From the NCBI GenBank assembly GCA_030844895.1, contig JAUTDX010007410.1, positions 1 through 64,000 of the forward strand: a stretch of 64,000 bases of DNA. Direction: 5' to 3'. The stretch is from Ambrosia x helenae. Its lineage: Eukaryota > Streptophyta > Magnoliopsida > Asterales > Asteraceae. The position numbers and the translations under genes were made by a program. Numbering within the stretch: the stretch's first letter is position 1; every line of letters starts with the position of its first letter. Below are positions 1-11,400 of this stretch, in pieces. The notes under the pieces were generated by a model. That model was given only the letters and a program-made list of their open reading frames with translations, was not told the DNA's origin and made no database searches.

Positions 1-2040
1 ACTGTTGTTCAGTATTCTTTGACCTACAGCACCTGAATGTCCAACGAGACACCCATTTTAGTTTGTTAATACTATAATTAAGGCTTCTCCTATAAGGATA
101 GGAGATTCGGTCCTGTGACTAACCCAATAAGGGTGTACATTAGCTATAAAATATTTCCAAGAGTAAGAATTTCCAGCCTTTATAAACTGTTGTTCAGTAT
201 TCTTTGACCTACACAGCACCTGAATGTCCAACGAGACACCCATTTTAGTTTGTTAATACTATAATTAGGCTTCTCCTATAAGGATAGGAGAATTCGGGGT
301 CCTGTGACTAACCCAATAAGGGTGTACATTAGCTATAAAATTATTTCCAAGAGTAAGAATTTCCAGCCTTTATAAACTGTTACAGTATTCTTTGACCTAC
401 AACACCTGAATGTCCAACGAGACACCCATTTTAGTTTGTTAATACTATAATTAGGCTTCTCCTATAAGATAGAGATCGGGGTCCTGTGACTAACCCAATA
501 AGGGTGTACATTAGGCTATAAAATTATTTCCAAGAGTAAGAATTTCCAGCCTTTATAAACTGTTGTTCAGTATTCTTTGACCTACACCACCTGAATGTCC
601 CAACGAACACCCATTAGTTTTTTAATACTATAATTAGGCTTCTCCTATAAGGATAGGAGATTCGGGTCCTGTACTAACCCAATAAGGTGTACATTAGCTA
701 TAAAATTATTTCCAAGAGTAAGAATTTCCAGCCTTTATAAACTTTTCAGTATCTTTTGACCTACAAGCACCTGAATGTCCAACGAGACACCCCATTTTAG
801 TTTGTTAATACTATAATTAGGCTTCTCCTATAAGGATAGGAGATTCGGGTCCTGTGACTAACCCTTAAGGGTGTACATTAGGCTATAAATTATTTCCAAG
901 AGTAAGAATTTCCAGCCTTTATAAACTGTTGTTCAGTATTCTTTGACCTACACACCTGAATGTCCAACGAGACACCTATTTTAGTTTGTTAATACTATAA
1001 TTAGGCTTCTCCTATAAGGATAGGAGATTCGGGGTCGTGACTAACCCATAAGGATGTACATTAGGCTATAAAATTATTTCCAAGAGTAAGAATTTCCAGC
1101 CTTTATAAACTTTGTTCAGTATTCTTTGACCTACAGCACCTGAATGTCCAACGAGACACCCATTTTAGTTTGTTAATACTAATAATTAGGCTTCTCCTAT
1201 AAGGATAGAGATTCGGGGTCCTGTGACTAACCCAATAAGGGTGTACATTAGGCTATAAAATATTTCCAAGAGTAAGAATTTCCAGCCTTTATAAACTGTT
1301 GTTCAGTATTCTTTGACCTACACAACCTGAATGTCCAACGAGACACCCATTTTAGTTGTTAATACTATAATTAGGCTTCTCCTATAAGGATAGGAAGATC
1401 GGGGTCCTGTGACTAACCCAATAAGGTGTACATTAGGCTATAAAATTATTTCCAAGAGTAAGAATTTCCAGCCTTTATAAACTGTTGTTCAGTATTCTTT
1501 GACCTACAACACCTGAATGTCCAACGAGACACCCATTTTAGTTTGTTAATACTATAATTAGGCTTCTCCTATAAGGATAGGAGATTCGGGGTCCTGTGAC
1601 TAACCCATAAGGGTGTACATTAGGCTATAAAATTATTTCCAAGAGTAAGAATTTCCAGCCTTTATAAACTGTTGTTCAGTATTCTTTGACCTACAGCACC
1701 TGAATGTCCAACAGACACCCATTTTAGTTTGTTAATACTATAATTAGGCTTCTCCTATAAGGATAGGAGATTCGTTCCTGTGACTAACCCAATAAGGGTG
1801 TACATTAGGCTATAAAATTATTTCCAAGAGTAAGAATTTCCAGCCTTTATAAACTGTTGTTCAGTATTCTTTGACCTACAGCACCTGAATTCCAACGAGA
1901 CACCCATTTTAGTTTGTTAATACTATAATTAGGCTTCTCCTATAAGGATAGGAGATTCGGGTTCCTGTGACTAACCCAATAAGGGTGTACATTAGGCTAT
2001 AAAATTATTTCCAAGAGTAAGAATTTCCAGCCTTTATAAA
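1..2040 (+). repeat. Indel-rich outer end of left arm (11 copies)
   Basis: Copy starts at 2, 187, 377, 560, 742, 926, 1110, 1296, 1482, 1669, 1854 and 2041 give lengths of 185, 190, 183, 182, 184, 184, 186, 186, 187, 185 and 187 instead of 188. Nearly all changes are small deletions or insertions, often in G or A/T runs, such as the damaged hairpin near 466-478. Only a few look like substitutions. The lengths settle to 188 moving inward. This is what a thinly covered, poorly polished contig end looks like. Real decay at an array edge is possible, but would be expected to show more substitutions. Confidence 0.85.
58..243 (-). other. Spurious 61-codon open frame inside satellite (not a gene)
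   Basis: The frame starts at the ATG of the antisense ATGGGTGTCTCG word and runs through one whole monomer to a TAA in the next. In the consensus monomer the same ATG is followed by only ten codons and then TAG. Here the TAG is bypassed because the copy has two extra bases at 211-214 (CTACACAGCACC instead of CTACAGCACC), and an extra A near 80 alters the far end. It lies in the indel-rich contig end, has no recognisable domain and is not repeated in the roughly 340 other copies. It is best read as a frame created by sequence error or local decay. Confidence 0.9.
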
Positions 2041-2228
2041 CTGTTGTTCAGTATTCTTTGACCTACAGCACCTGAATGTCCAACGAGACACCCATTTTAG
2101 TTTGTTAATACTATAATTAGGCTTCTCCTATAAGGATAGGAGATTCGGGGTCCTGTGACTAACCCAATAAAGGTGTACATTAGGCTATAAAATTATTTCC
2201 AAGAGTAAGAATTTCCAGCCTTTATAAA

Positions 2229-2416
2229 CTGTTGTTCAGTATTCTTTGACCTACAGCACCTGAATGTCCAACGAGACACCCATTTTAGTTTGTTAATACT
2301 ATAATTAGGCTTCTCCTATAAGGATAGGAGATTCGGGGTCCTGTGACTAACCCAATAAGGGTGTACATTAGGCTATAAAATTATTTCCAAGAGTAAGAAT
2401 TTCCAGCCTTTATAAA
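2229..2416 (+). repeat. Reference 188-bp satellite monomer
   Basis: This copy matches the array consensus and is used here for numbering 1-188. Landmarks: CAGCACC hotspot at 26-32; CpGs at 44-45 and 106-107; ACACCC at 48-53; ATTAGGCT at 76-83 and again at 139-146; an 8-bp perfect hairpin at 84-103; GGGG at 107-110; CTAACCC at 119-125; a small ACCC-AATAA-GGGT stem-loop at 122-134; TATAAAAT at 146-153; and the palindrome TTTATAAA at 181-188. GC is 70/188. No CENP-B-box match (NTTCGNNNNANNCGGGN) was found; only its TTCG core occurs. I do not recognise this satellite as a named family. Confidence 0.93.
2312..2331. repeat. Monomer hairpin (8-bp stem, 4-nt loop), representative copy
   Basis: TCTCCTAT is followed by the loop AAGG and then ATAGGAGA, a perfect 8-bp inverted repeat at monomer positions 84-103. 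It recurs every 188 bp in both arms. It is intact in nearly all copies; damaged examples are near 466-478, 1,207, 1,395, 25,241-25,248 and 39,480. Such elements can extrude as cruciforms or stall replication, but no function is shown here. No U-run follows, so it does not look like a bacterial terminator. Both arms of the array break at this element at the central junction. Confidence 0.85.
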
Positions 2417-5400
2417 CTGTTGTTCAGTATTCTTTGACCTACAGCACCTGAATGTCCAACGAGACACCCATTTTAGTTTGTTAATACTATAATTAGGCTT
2501 CTCCTATAAGGATAGGAGATTCGGGGTCCTGTGACTAACCCAATAAGGGTGTACATTAGGCTATAAAATTATTTCCAAGAGTAAGAATTTCCAGCCTTTA
2601 TAAACTGTTGTTCAGTATTCTTTGACCTACAGCACCTGAATGTCCAACGAGACACCCATTTTAGTTTGTTAATACTATAATTAGGCTTCTCCTATAAGGA
2701 TAGGAGATTCGGGGTCCTGTGACTAACCCAATAAGGGTGTACATTAGGCTATAAAATTATTTCCAAGAGTAAGAATTTCCAGCCTTTATAAACTGTTGTT
2801 CAGTATTCTTTGACCTACACCACCTGAATGTCCAACGAGACACCCATTTTAGTTTGTTAATACTATAATTAGGCTTCTCCTATAAGGATAGGAGATTCGG
2901 GGTCCTGTGACTAACCCAATAAGGGTGTACATTAGGCTATAAAATTATTTCCAAGAGTAAGAATTTCCAGCCTTTATAAACTGTTGTTCAGTATTCTTTG
3001 ACCTACAGCACCTGAATGTCCAACGAGACACCCATTTTAGTTTGTTAATACTATAATTAGGCTTCTCCTATAAGGATAGGAGATTCGGGTCCTGTGACTA
3101 ACCCAATAAGGGTGTACATTAGGCTATAAAATTATTTCCAAGAGTAAGAATTTCCAGCCTTTATAAACTGTTGTTCAGTATTCTTTGACCTACAGCACCT
3201 GAATGTCCAACGAGACACCCATTTTAGTTTGTTAATACTATAATTAGGCTTCTCCTATAAGGATAGGAGATTCGGGTCCTGTGACTAACCCAATAAGGGT
3301 GTACATTAGGCTATAAAATTATTTCCAAGAGTAAGAATTTCCAGCCTTTATAAACTGTTGTTCAGTATTCTTTGACCTACAGCACCTGAATGTCCAACGA
3401 GACACCCATTTTAGTTTGTTAATACTATAATTAGGCTTCTCCTATAAGGATAGGAGATTCGGGGTCCTGTGACTAACCCAATAAGGGTGTACATTAGGCT
3501 ATAAAATTATTTCCAAGAGTAAGAATTTCCAGCCTTTATAAACTGTTGTTCAGTATTCTTTGACCTACAGCACCTGAATGTCCAACGAGACACCCATTTT
3601 AGTTTGTTAATACTATAATTAGGCTTCTCCTATAAGGATAGGAGATTCGGGGTCCTGTGACTAACCCAATAAGGGTGTACATTAGGCTATAAAATTATTT
3701 CCAAGAGTAAGAATTTCCAGCCTTTATAAACTGTTGTTCAGTATTCTTTGACCTACACCACCTGAATGTCCAACGAGACACCCATTTTAGTTTGTTAATA
3801 CTATAATTAGGCTTCTCCTATAAGGATAGGAGATTCGGGGTCCTGTGACTAACCCAATAAGGGTGTACATTAGGCTATAAAATTATTTCCAAGAGTAAGA
3901 ATTTCCAGCCTTTATAAACTGTTGTTCAGTATTCTTTGACCTACAGCACCTGAATGTCCAACGAGACACCCATTTTAGTTTGTTAATACTATAATTAGGC
4001 TTCTCCTATAAGGATAGGAGATTCGGGGTCCTGTGACTAACCCAATAAGGGTGTACATTAGGCTATAAAATTATTTCCAAGAGTAAGAATTTCCAGCCTT
4101 TATAAACTGTTGTTCAGTATTCTTTGACCTACAGCACCTGAATGTCCAACGAGACACCCATTTTAGTTTGTTAATACTATAATTAGGCTTCTCCTATAAG
4201 GATAGGAGATTCGGGGTCCTGTGACTAACCCAATAAGGTGTACATTAGGCTATAAAATTATTTCCAAGAGTAAGAATTTCCAGCCTTTATAAACTGTTGT
4301 TCAGTATTCTTTGACCTACAGCACCTGAATGTCCAACGAGACACCCATTTTAGTTTGTTAATACTATAATTAGGCTTCTCCTATAAGGATAGGAGATTCG
4401 GGGTCCTGTGACTAACCCAATAAGGGTGTACATTAGGCTATAAAATTATTTCCAAGAGTAAGAATTTCCAGCCTTTATAAACTGTTGTTCAGTATTCTTT
4501 GACCTACAGCACCTGAATGTCCAACGAGACACCCATTTTAGTTTGTTAATACTATAATTAGGCTTCTCCTATAAGGATAGGAGATTCGGGGTCCTGTGAC
4601 TAACCCAATAAGGGTGTACATTAGGCTATAAAATTATTTCCAAGAGTAAGAATTTCCAGCCTTTATAAACTGTTGTTCAGTATTCTTTGACCTACAGCAC
4701 CTGAATGTCCAACGAGACACCCATTTTAGTTTGTTAATACTATAATTAGGCTTCTCCTATAAGGATAGGAGATTCGGGGTCCTGTGACTAACCCAATAAG
4801 GGTGTACATTAGGCTATAAAATTATTTCCAAGAGTAAGAATTTCCAGCCTTTATAAACTGTTGTTCAGTATTCTTTGACCTACAGCACCTGAATGTCCAA
4901 CGAGACACCCATTTTAGTTTGTTAATACTATAATTAGGCTTCTCCTATAAGGATAGGAGATTCGGGGTCCTGTGACTAACCCAATAAGGGTGTACATTAG
5001 GCTATAAAATTATTTCCAAGAGTAAGAATTTCCAGCCTTTATAAACTGTTGTTCAGTATTCTTTGACCTACAGCACCTGAATGTCCAACGAGACACCCAT
5101 TTTAGTTTGTTAATACTATAATTAGGCTTCTCCTATAAGGATAGGAGATTCGGGGTCCTGTGACTAACCCAATAAGGGTGTACATTAGGCTATAAAATTA
5201 TTTCCAAGAGTAAGAATTTCCAGCCTTTATAAACTGTTGTTCAGTATTCTTTGACCTACAGCACCTGAATGTCCAACGAGACACCCATTTTAGTTTGTTA
5301 ATACTATAATTAGGCTTCTCCTATAAGGATAGGAGATTCGGGGTCCTGTGACTAACCCAATAAGGGTGTACATTAGGCTATAAAATTATTTCCAAGAGTA

Positions 5401-8400
5401 AGAATTTCCAGCCTTTATAAACTGTTGTTCAGTATTCTTTGACCTACAGCACCTGAATGTCCAACGAGACACCCATTTTAGTTTGTTAATACTATAATTA
5501 GGCTTCTCCTATAAGGATAGGAGATTCGGGGTCCTGTGACTAACCCAATAAGGGTGTACATTAGGCTATAAAATTATTTCCAAGAGTAAGAATTTCCAGC
5601 CTTTATAAACTGTTGTTCAGTATTCTTTGACCTACAGCACCTGAATGTCCAACGAGACACCCATTTTAGTTTGTTAATACTATAATTAGGCTTCTCCTAT
5701 AAGGATAGGAGATTCGGGGTCCTGTGACTAACCCAATAAGGGTGTACATTAGGCTATAAAATTATTTCCAAGAGTAAGAATTTCCAGCCTTTATAAACTG
5801 TTGTTCAGTATTCTTTGACCTACAGCACCTGAATGTCCAACGAGACACCCATTTTAGTTTGTTAATACTATAATTAGGCTTCTCCTATAAGGATAGGAGA
5901 TTCGGGGTCCTGTGACTAACCCAATAAGGGTGTACATTAGGCTATAAAATTATTTCCAAGAGTAAGAATTTCCAGCCTTTATAAACTGTTGTTCAGTATT
6001 CTTTGACCTACAGCACCTGAATGTCCAACGAGACACCCATTTTAGTTTGTTAATACTATAATTAGGCTTCTCCTATAAGGATAGGAGATTCGGGGTCCTG
6101 TGACTAACCCAATAAGGGTGTACATTAGGCTATAAAATTATTTCCAAGAGTAAGAATTTCCAGCCTTTATAAACTGTTGTTCAGTATTCTTTGACCTACA
6201 GCACCTGAATGTCCAACGAGACACCCATTTTAGTTTGTTAATACTATAATTAGGCTTCTCCTATAAGGATAGGAGATTCGGGGTCCTGTGACTAACCCAA
6301 TAAGGGTGTACATTAGGCTATAAAATTATTTCCAAGAGTAAGAATTTCCAGCCTTTATAAACTGTTGTTCAGTATTCTTTGACCTACAGCACCTGAATGT
6401 CCAACGAGACACCCATTTTAGTTTGTTAATACTATAATTAGGCTTCTCCTATAAGGATAGGAGATTCGGGGTCCTGTGACTAACCCAATAAGGGTGTACA
6501 TTAGGCTATAAAATTATTTCCAAGAGTAAGAATTTCCAGCCTTTATAAACTGTTGTTCAGTATTCTTTGACCTACAGCACCTGAATGTCCAACGAGACAC
6601 CCATTTTAGTTTGTTAATACTATAATTAGGCTTCTCCTATAAGGATAGGAGATTCGGGGTCCTGTGACTAACCCAATAAGGGTGTACATTAGGCTATAAA
6701 ATTATTTCCAAGAGTAAGAATTTCCAGCCTTTATAAACTGTTGTTCAGTATTCTTTGACCTACAGCACCTGAATGTCCAACGAGACACCCATTTTAGTTT
6801 GTTAATACTATAATTAGGCTTCTCCTATAAGGATAGGAGATTCGGGGTCCTGTGACTAACCCAATAAGGGTGTACATTAGGCTATAAAATTATTTCCAAG
6901 AGTAAGAATTTCCAGCCTTTATAAACTGTTGTTCAGTATTCTTTGACCTACAGCACCTGAATGTCCAACGAGACACCCATTTTAGTTTGTTAATACTATA
7001 ATTAGGCTTCTCCTATAAGGATAGGAGATTCGGGGTCCTGTGACTAACCCAATAAGGGTGTACATTAGGCTATAAAATTATTTCCAAGAGTAAGAATTTC
7101 CAGCCTTTATAAACTGTTGTTCAGTATTCTTTGACCTACAGCACCTGAATGTCCAACGAGACACCCATTTTAGTTTGTTAATACTATAATTAGGCTTCTC
7201 CTATAAGGATAGGAGATTCGGGGTCCTGTGACTAACCCAATAAGGGTGTACATTAGGCTATAAAATTATTTCCAAGAGTAAGAATTTCCAGCCTTTATAA
7301 ACTGTTGTTCAGTATTCTTTGACCTACAGCACCTGAATGTCCAACGAGACACCCATTTTAGTTTGTTAATACTATAATTAGGCTTCTCCTATAAGGATAG
7401 GAGATTCGGGGTCCTGTGACTAACCCAATAAGGGTGTACATTAGGCTATAAAATTATTTCCAAGAGTAAGAATTTCCAGCCTTTATAAACTGTTGTTCAG
7501 TATTCTTTGACCTACAGCACCTGAATGTCCAACGAGACACCCATTTTAGTTTGTTAATACTATAATTAGGCTTCTCCTATAAGGATAGGAGATTCGGGGT
7601 CCTGTGACTAACCCAATAAGGGTGTACATTAGGCTATAAAATTATTTCCAAGAGTAAGAATTTCCAGCCTTTATAAACTGTTGTTCAGTATTCTTTGACC
7701 TACACCACCTGAATGTCCAACGAGACACCCATTTTAGTTTGTTAATACTATAATTAGGCTTCTCCTATAAGGATAGGAGATTCGGGGTCCTGTGACTAAC
7801 CCAATAAGGGTGTACATTAGGCTATAAAATTATTTCCAAGAGTAAGAATTTCCAGCCTTTATAAACTGTTGTTCAGTATTCTTTGACCTACAGCACCTGA
7901 ATGTCCAACGAGACACCCATTTTAGTTTGTTAATACTATAATTAGGCTTCTCCTATAAGGATAGGAGATTCGGGGTCCTGTGACTAACCCAATAAGGGTG
8001 TACATTAGGCTATAAAATTATTTCCAAGAGTAAGAATTTCCAGCCTTTATAAACTGTTGTTCAGTATTCTTTGACCTACAGCACCTGAATGTCCAACGAG
8101 ACACCCATTTTAGTTTGTTAATACTATAATTAGGCTTCTCCTATAAGGATAGGAGATTCGGGGTCCTGTGACTAACCCAATAAGGGTGTACATTAGGCTA
8201 TAAAATTATTTCCAAGAGTAAGAATTTCCAGCCTTTATAAACTGTTGTTCAGTATTCTTTGACCTACACACCTGAATGTCCAACGAGACACCCATTTTAG
8301 TTTGTTAATACTATAATTAGGCTTCTCCTATAAGGATAGGAGATTCGGGGTCCTGTGACTAACCCAATAAGGGTGTACATTAGGCTATAAAATTATTTCC

Positions 8401-11400
8401 AAGAGTAAGAATTTCCAGCCTTTATAAACTGTTGTTCAGTATTCTTTGACCTACAGCACCTGAATGTCCAACGAGACACCCATTTTAGTTTGTTAATACT
8501 ATAATTAGGCTTCTCCTATAAGGATAGGAGATTCGGGGTCCTGTGACTAACCCAATAAGGGTGTACATTAGGCTATAAAATTATTTCCAAGAGTAAGAAT
8601 TTCCAGCCTTTATAAACTGTTGTTCAGTATTCTTTGACCTACAGCACCTGAATGTCCAACGAGACACCCATTTTAGTTTGTTAATACTATAATTAGGCTT
8701 CTCCTATAAGGATAGGAGATTCGGGGTCCTGTGACTAACCCAATAAGGGTGTACATTAGGCTATAAAATTATTTCCAAGAGTAAGAATTTCCAGCCTTTA
8801 TAAACTGTTGTTCAGTATTCTTTGACCTACAGCACCTGAATGTCCAACGAGACACCCATTTTAGTTTGTTAATACTATAATTAGGCTTCTCCTATAAGGA
8901 TAGGAGATTCGGGGTCCTGTGACTAACCCAATAAGGGTGTACATTAGGCTATAAAATTATTTCCAAGAGTAAGAATTTCCAGCCTTTATAAACTGTTGTT
9001 CAGTATTCTTTGACCTACAGCCACCTGAATGTCCAACGAGACACCCATTTTAGTTTGTTAATACTATAATTAGGCTTCTCCTATAAGGATAGGAGATTCG
9101 GGGTCCTGTGACTAACCCAATAAGGGTGTACATTAGGCTATAAAATTATTTCCAAGAGTAAGAATTTCCAGCCTTTATAAACTGTTGTTCAGTATTCTTT
9201 GACCTACAGCACCTGAATGTCCAACGAGACACCCATTTTAGTTTGTTAATACTATAATTAGGCTTCTCCTATAAGGATAGGAGATTCGGGGTCCTGTGAC
9301 TAACCCAATAAGGGTGTACATTAGGCTATAAAATTATTTCCAAGAGTAAGAATTTCCAGCCTTTATAAACTGTTGTTCAGTATTCTTTGACCTACAGCAC
9401 CTGAATGTCCAACGAGACACCCATTTTAGTTTGTTAATACTATAATTAGGCTTCTCCTATAAGGATAGGAGATTCGGGGTCCTGTGACTAACCCAATAAG
9501 GGTGTACATTAGGCTATAAAATTATTTCCAAGAGTAAGAATTTCCAGCCTTTATAAACTGTTGTTCAGTATTCTTTGACCTACAGCACCTGAATGTCCAA
9601 CGAGACACCCATTTTAGTTTGTTAATACTATAATTAGGCTTCTCCTATAAGGATAGGAGATTCGGGGTCCTGTGACTAACCCAATAAGGGTGTACATTAG
9701 GCTATAAAATTATTTCCAAGAGTAAGAATTTCCAGCCTTTATAAACTGTTGTTCAGTATTCTTTGACCTACAGCACCTGAATGTCCAACGAGACACCCAT
9801 TTTAGTTTGTTAATACTATAATTAGGCTTCTCCTATAAGGATAGGAGATTCGGGGTCCTGTGACTAACCCAATAAGGGTGTACATTAGGCTATAAAATTA
9901 TTTCCAAGAGTAAGAATTTCCAGCCTTTATAAACTGTTGTTCAGTATTCTTTGACCTACAGCACCTGAATGTCCAACGAGACACCCATTTTAGTTTGTTA
10001 ATACTATAATTAGGCTTCTCCTATAAGGATAGGAGATTCGGGGTCCTGTGACTAACCCAATAAGGGTGTACATTAGGCTATAAAATTATTTCCAAGAGTA
10101 AGAATTTCCAGCCTTTATAAACTGTTGTTCAGTATTCTTTGACCTACACCACCTGAATGTCCAACGAGACACCCATTTTAGTTTGTTAATACTATAATTA
10201 GGCTTCTCCTATAAGGATAGGAGATTCGGGGTCCTGTGACTAACCCAATAAGGGTGTACATTAGGCTATAAAATTATTTCCAAGAGTAAGAATTTCCAGC
10301 CTTTATAAACTGTTGTTCAGTATTCTTTGACCTACAGCACCTGAATGTCCAACGAGACACCCATTTTAGTTTGTTAATACTATAATTAGGCTTCTCCTAT
10401 AAGGATAGGAGATTCGGGGTCCTGTGACTAACCCAATAAGGGTGTACATTAGGCTATAAAATTATTTCCAAGAGTAAGAATTTCCAGCCTTTATAAACTG
10501 TTGTTCAGTATTCTTTGACCTACAGCACCTGAATGTCCAACGAGACACCCATTTTAGTTTGTTAATACTATAATTAGGCTTCTCCTATAAGGATAGGAGA
10601 TTCGGGGTCCTGTGACTAACCCAATAAGGGTGTACATTAGGCTATAAAATTATTTCCAAGAGTAAGAATTTCCAGCCTTTATAAACTGTTGTTCAGTATT
10701 CTTTGACCTACAGCACCTGAATGTCCAACGAGACACCCATTTTAGTTTGTTAATACTATAATTAGGCTTCTCCTATAAGGATAGGAGATTCGGGGTCCTG
10801 TGACTAACCCAATAAGGGTGTACATTAGGCTATAAAATTATTTCCAAGAGTAAGAATTTCCAGCCTTTATAAACTGTTGTTCAGTATTCTTTGACCTACA
10901 GCACCTGAATGTCCAACGAGACACCCATTTTAGTTTGTTAATACTATAATTAGGCTTCTCCTATAAGGATAGGAGATTCGGGGTCCTGTGACTAACCCAA
11001 TAAGGGTGTACATTAGGCTATAAAATTATTTCCAAGAGTAAGAATTTCCAGCCTTTATAAACTGTTGTTCAGTATTCTTTGACCTACAGCACCTGAATGT
11101 CCAACGAGACACCCATTTTAGTTTGTTAATACTATAATTAGGCTTCTCCTATAAGGATAGGAGATTCGGGGTCCTGTGACTAACCCAATAAGGGTGTACA
11201 TTAGGCTATAAAATTATTTCCAAGAGTAAGAATTTCCAGCCTTTATAAACTGTTGTTCAGTATTCTTTGACCTACACACCTGAATGTCCAACGAGACACC
11301 CATTTTAGTTTGTTAATACTATAATTAGGCTTCTCCTATAAGGATAGGAGATTCGGGGTCCTGTGACTAACCCAATAAGGGTGTACATTAGGCTATAAAA

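Noticed and set aside
58..243. 61-codon open frame on the minus strand as a small protein gene
   Set aside because: It exists only because of indels in the low-quality first copies; the consensus frame stops after ten codons and no other copy keeps it open.
2312..2331. Intrinsic bacterial terminator formed by the monomer hairpin
   Set aside because: No T run follows the stem, the stem is AT-rich, and there are no genes to terminate.
2324..2345. RNA polymerase III B box or tRNA T-arm in GATTCGGGGTCC
   Set aside because: It needs an extra base against GGTTCGANTCC, there is no convincing A box upstream, and the possible stem is only 4 bp.
2229..2416. Hammerhead ribozyme embedded in the satellite, as in some animal satellites
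   Set aside because: The core CTGANGA is absent on both strands; CTGAATG and CTGAACA are the nearest words and do not fit.
2229..2416. CENP-B box
   Set aside because: Only the TTCG core is present; the required A and CGGG at the right spacing are missing on both strands.
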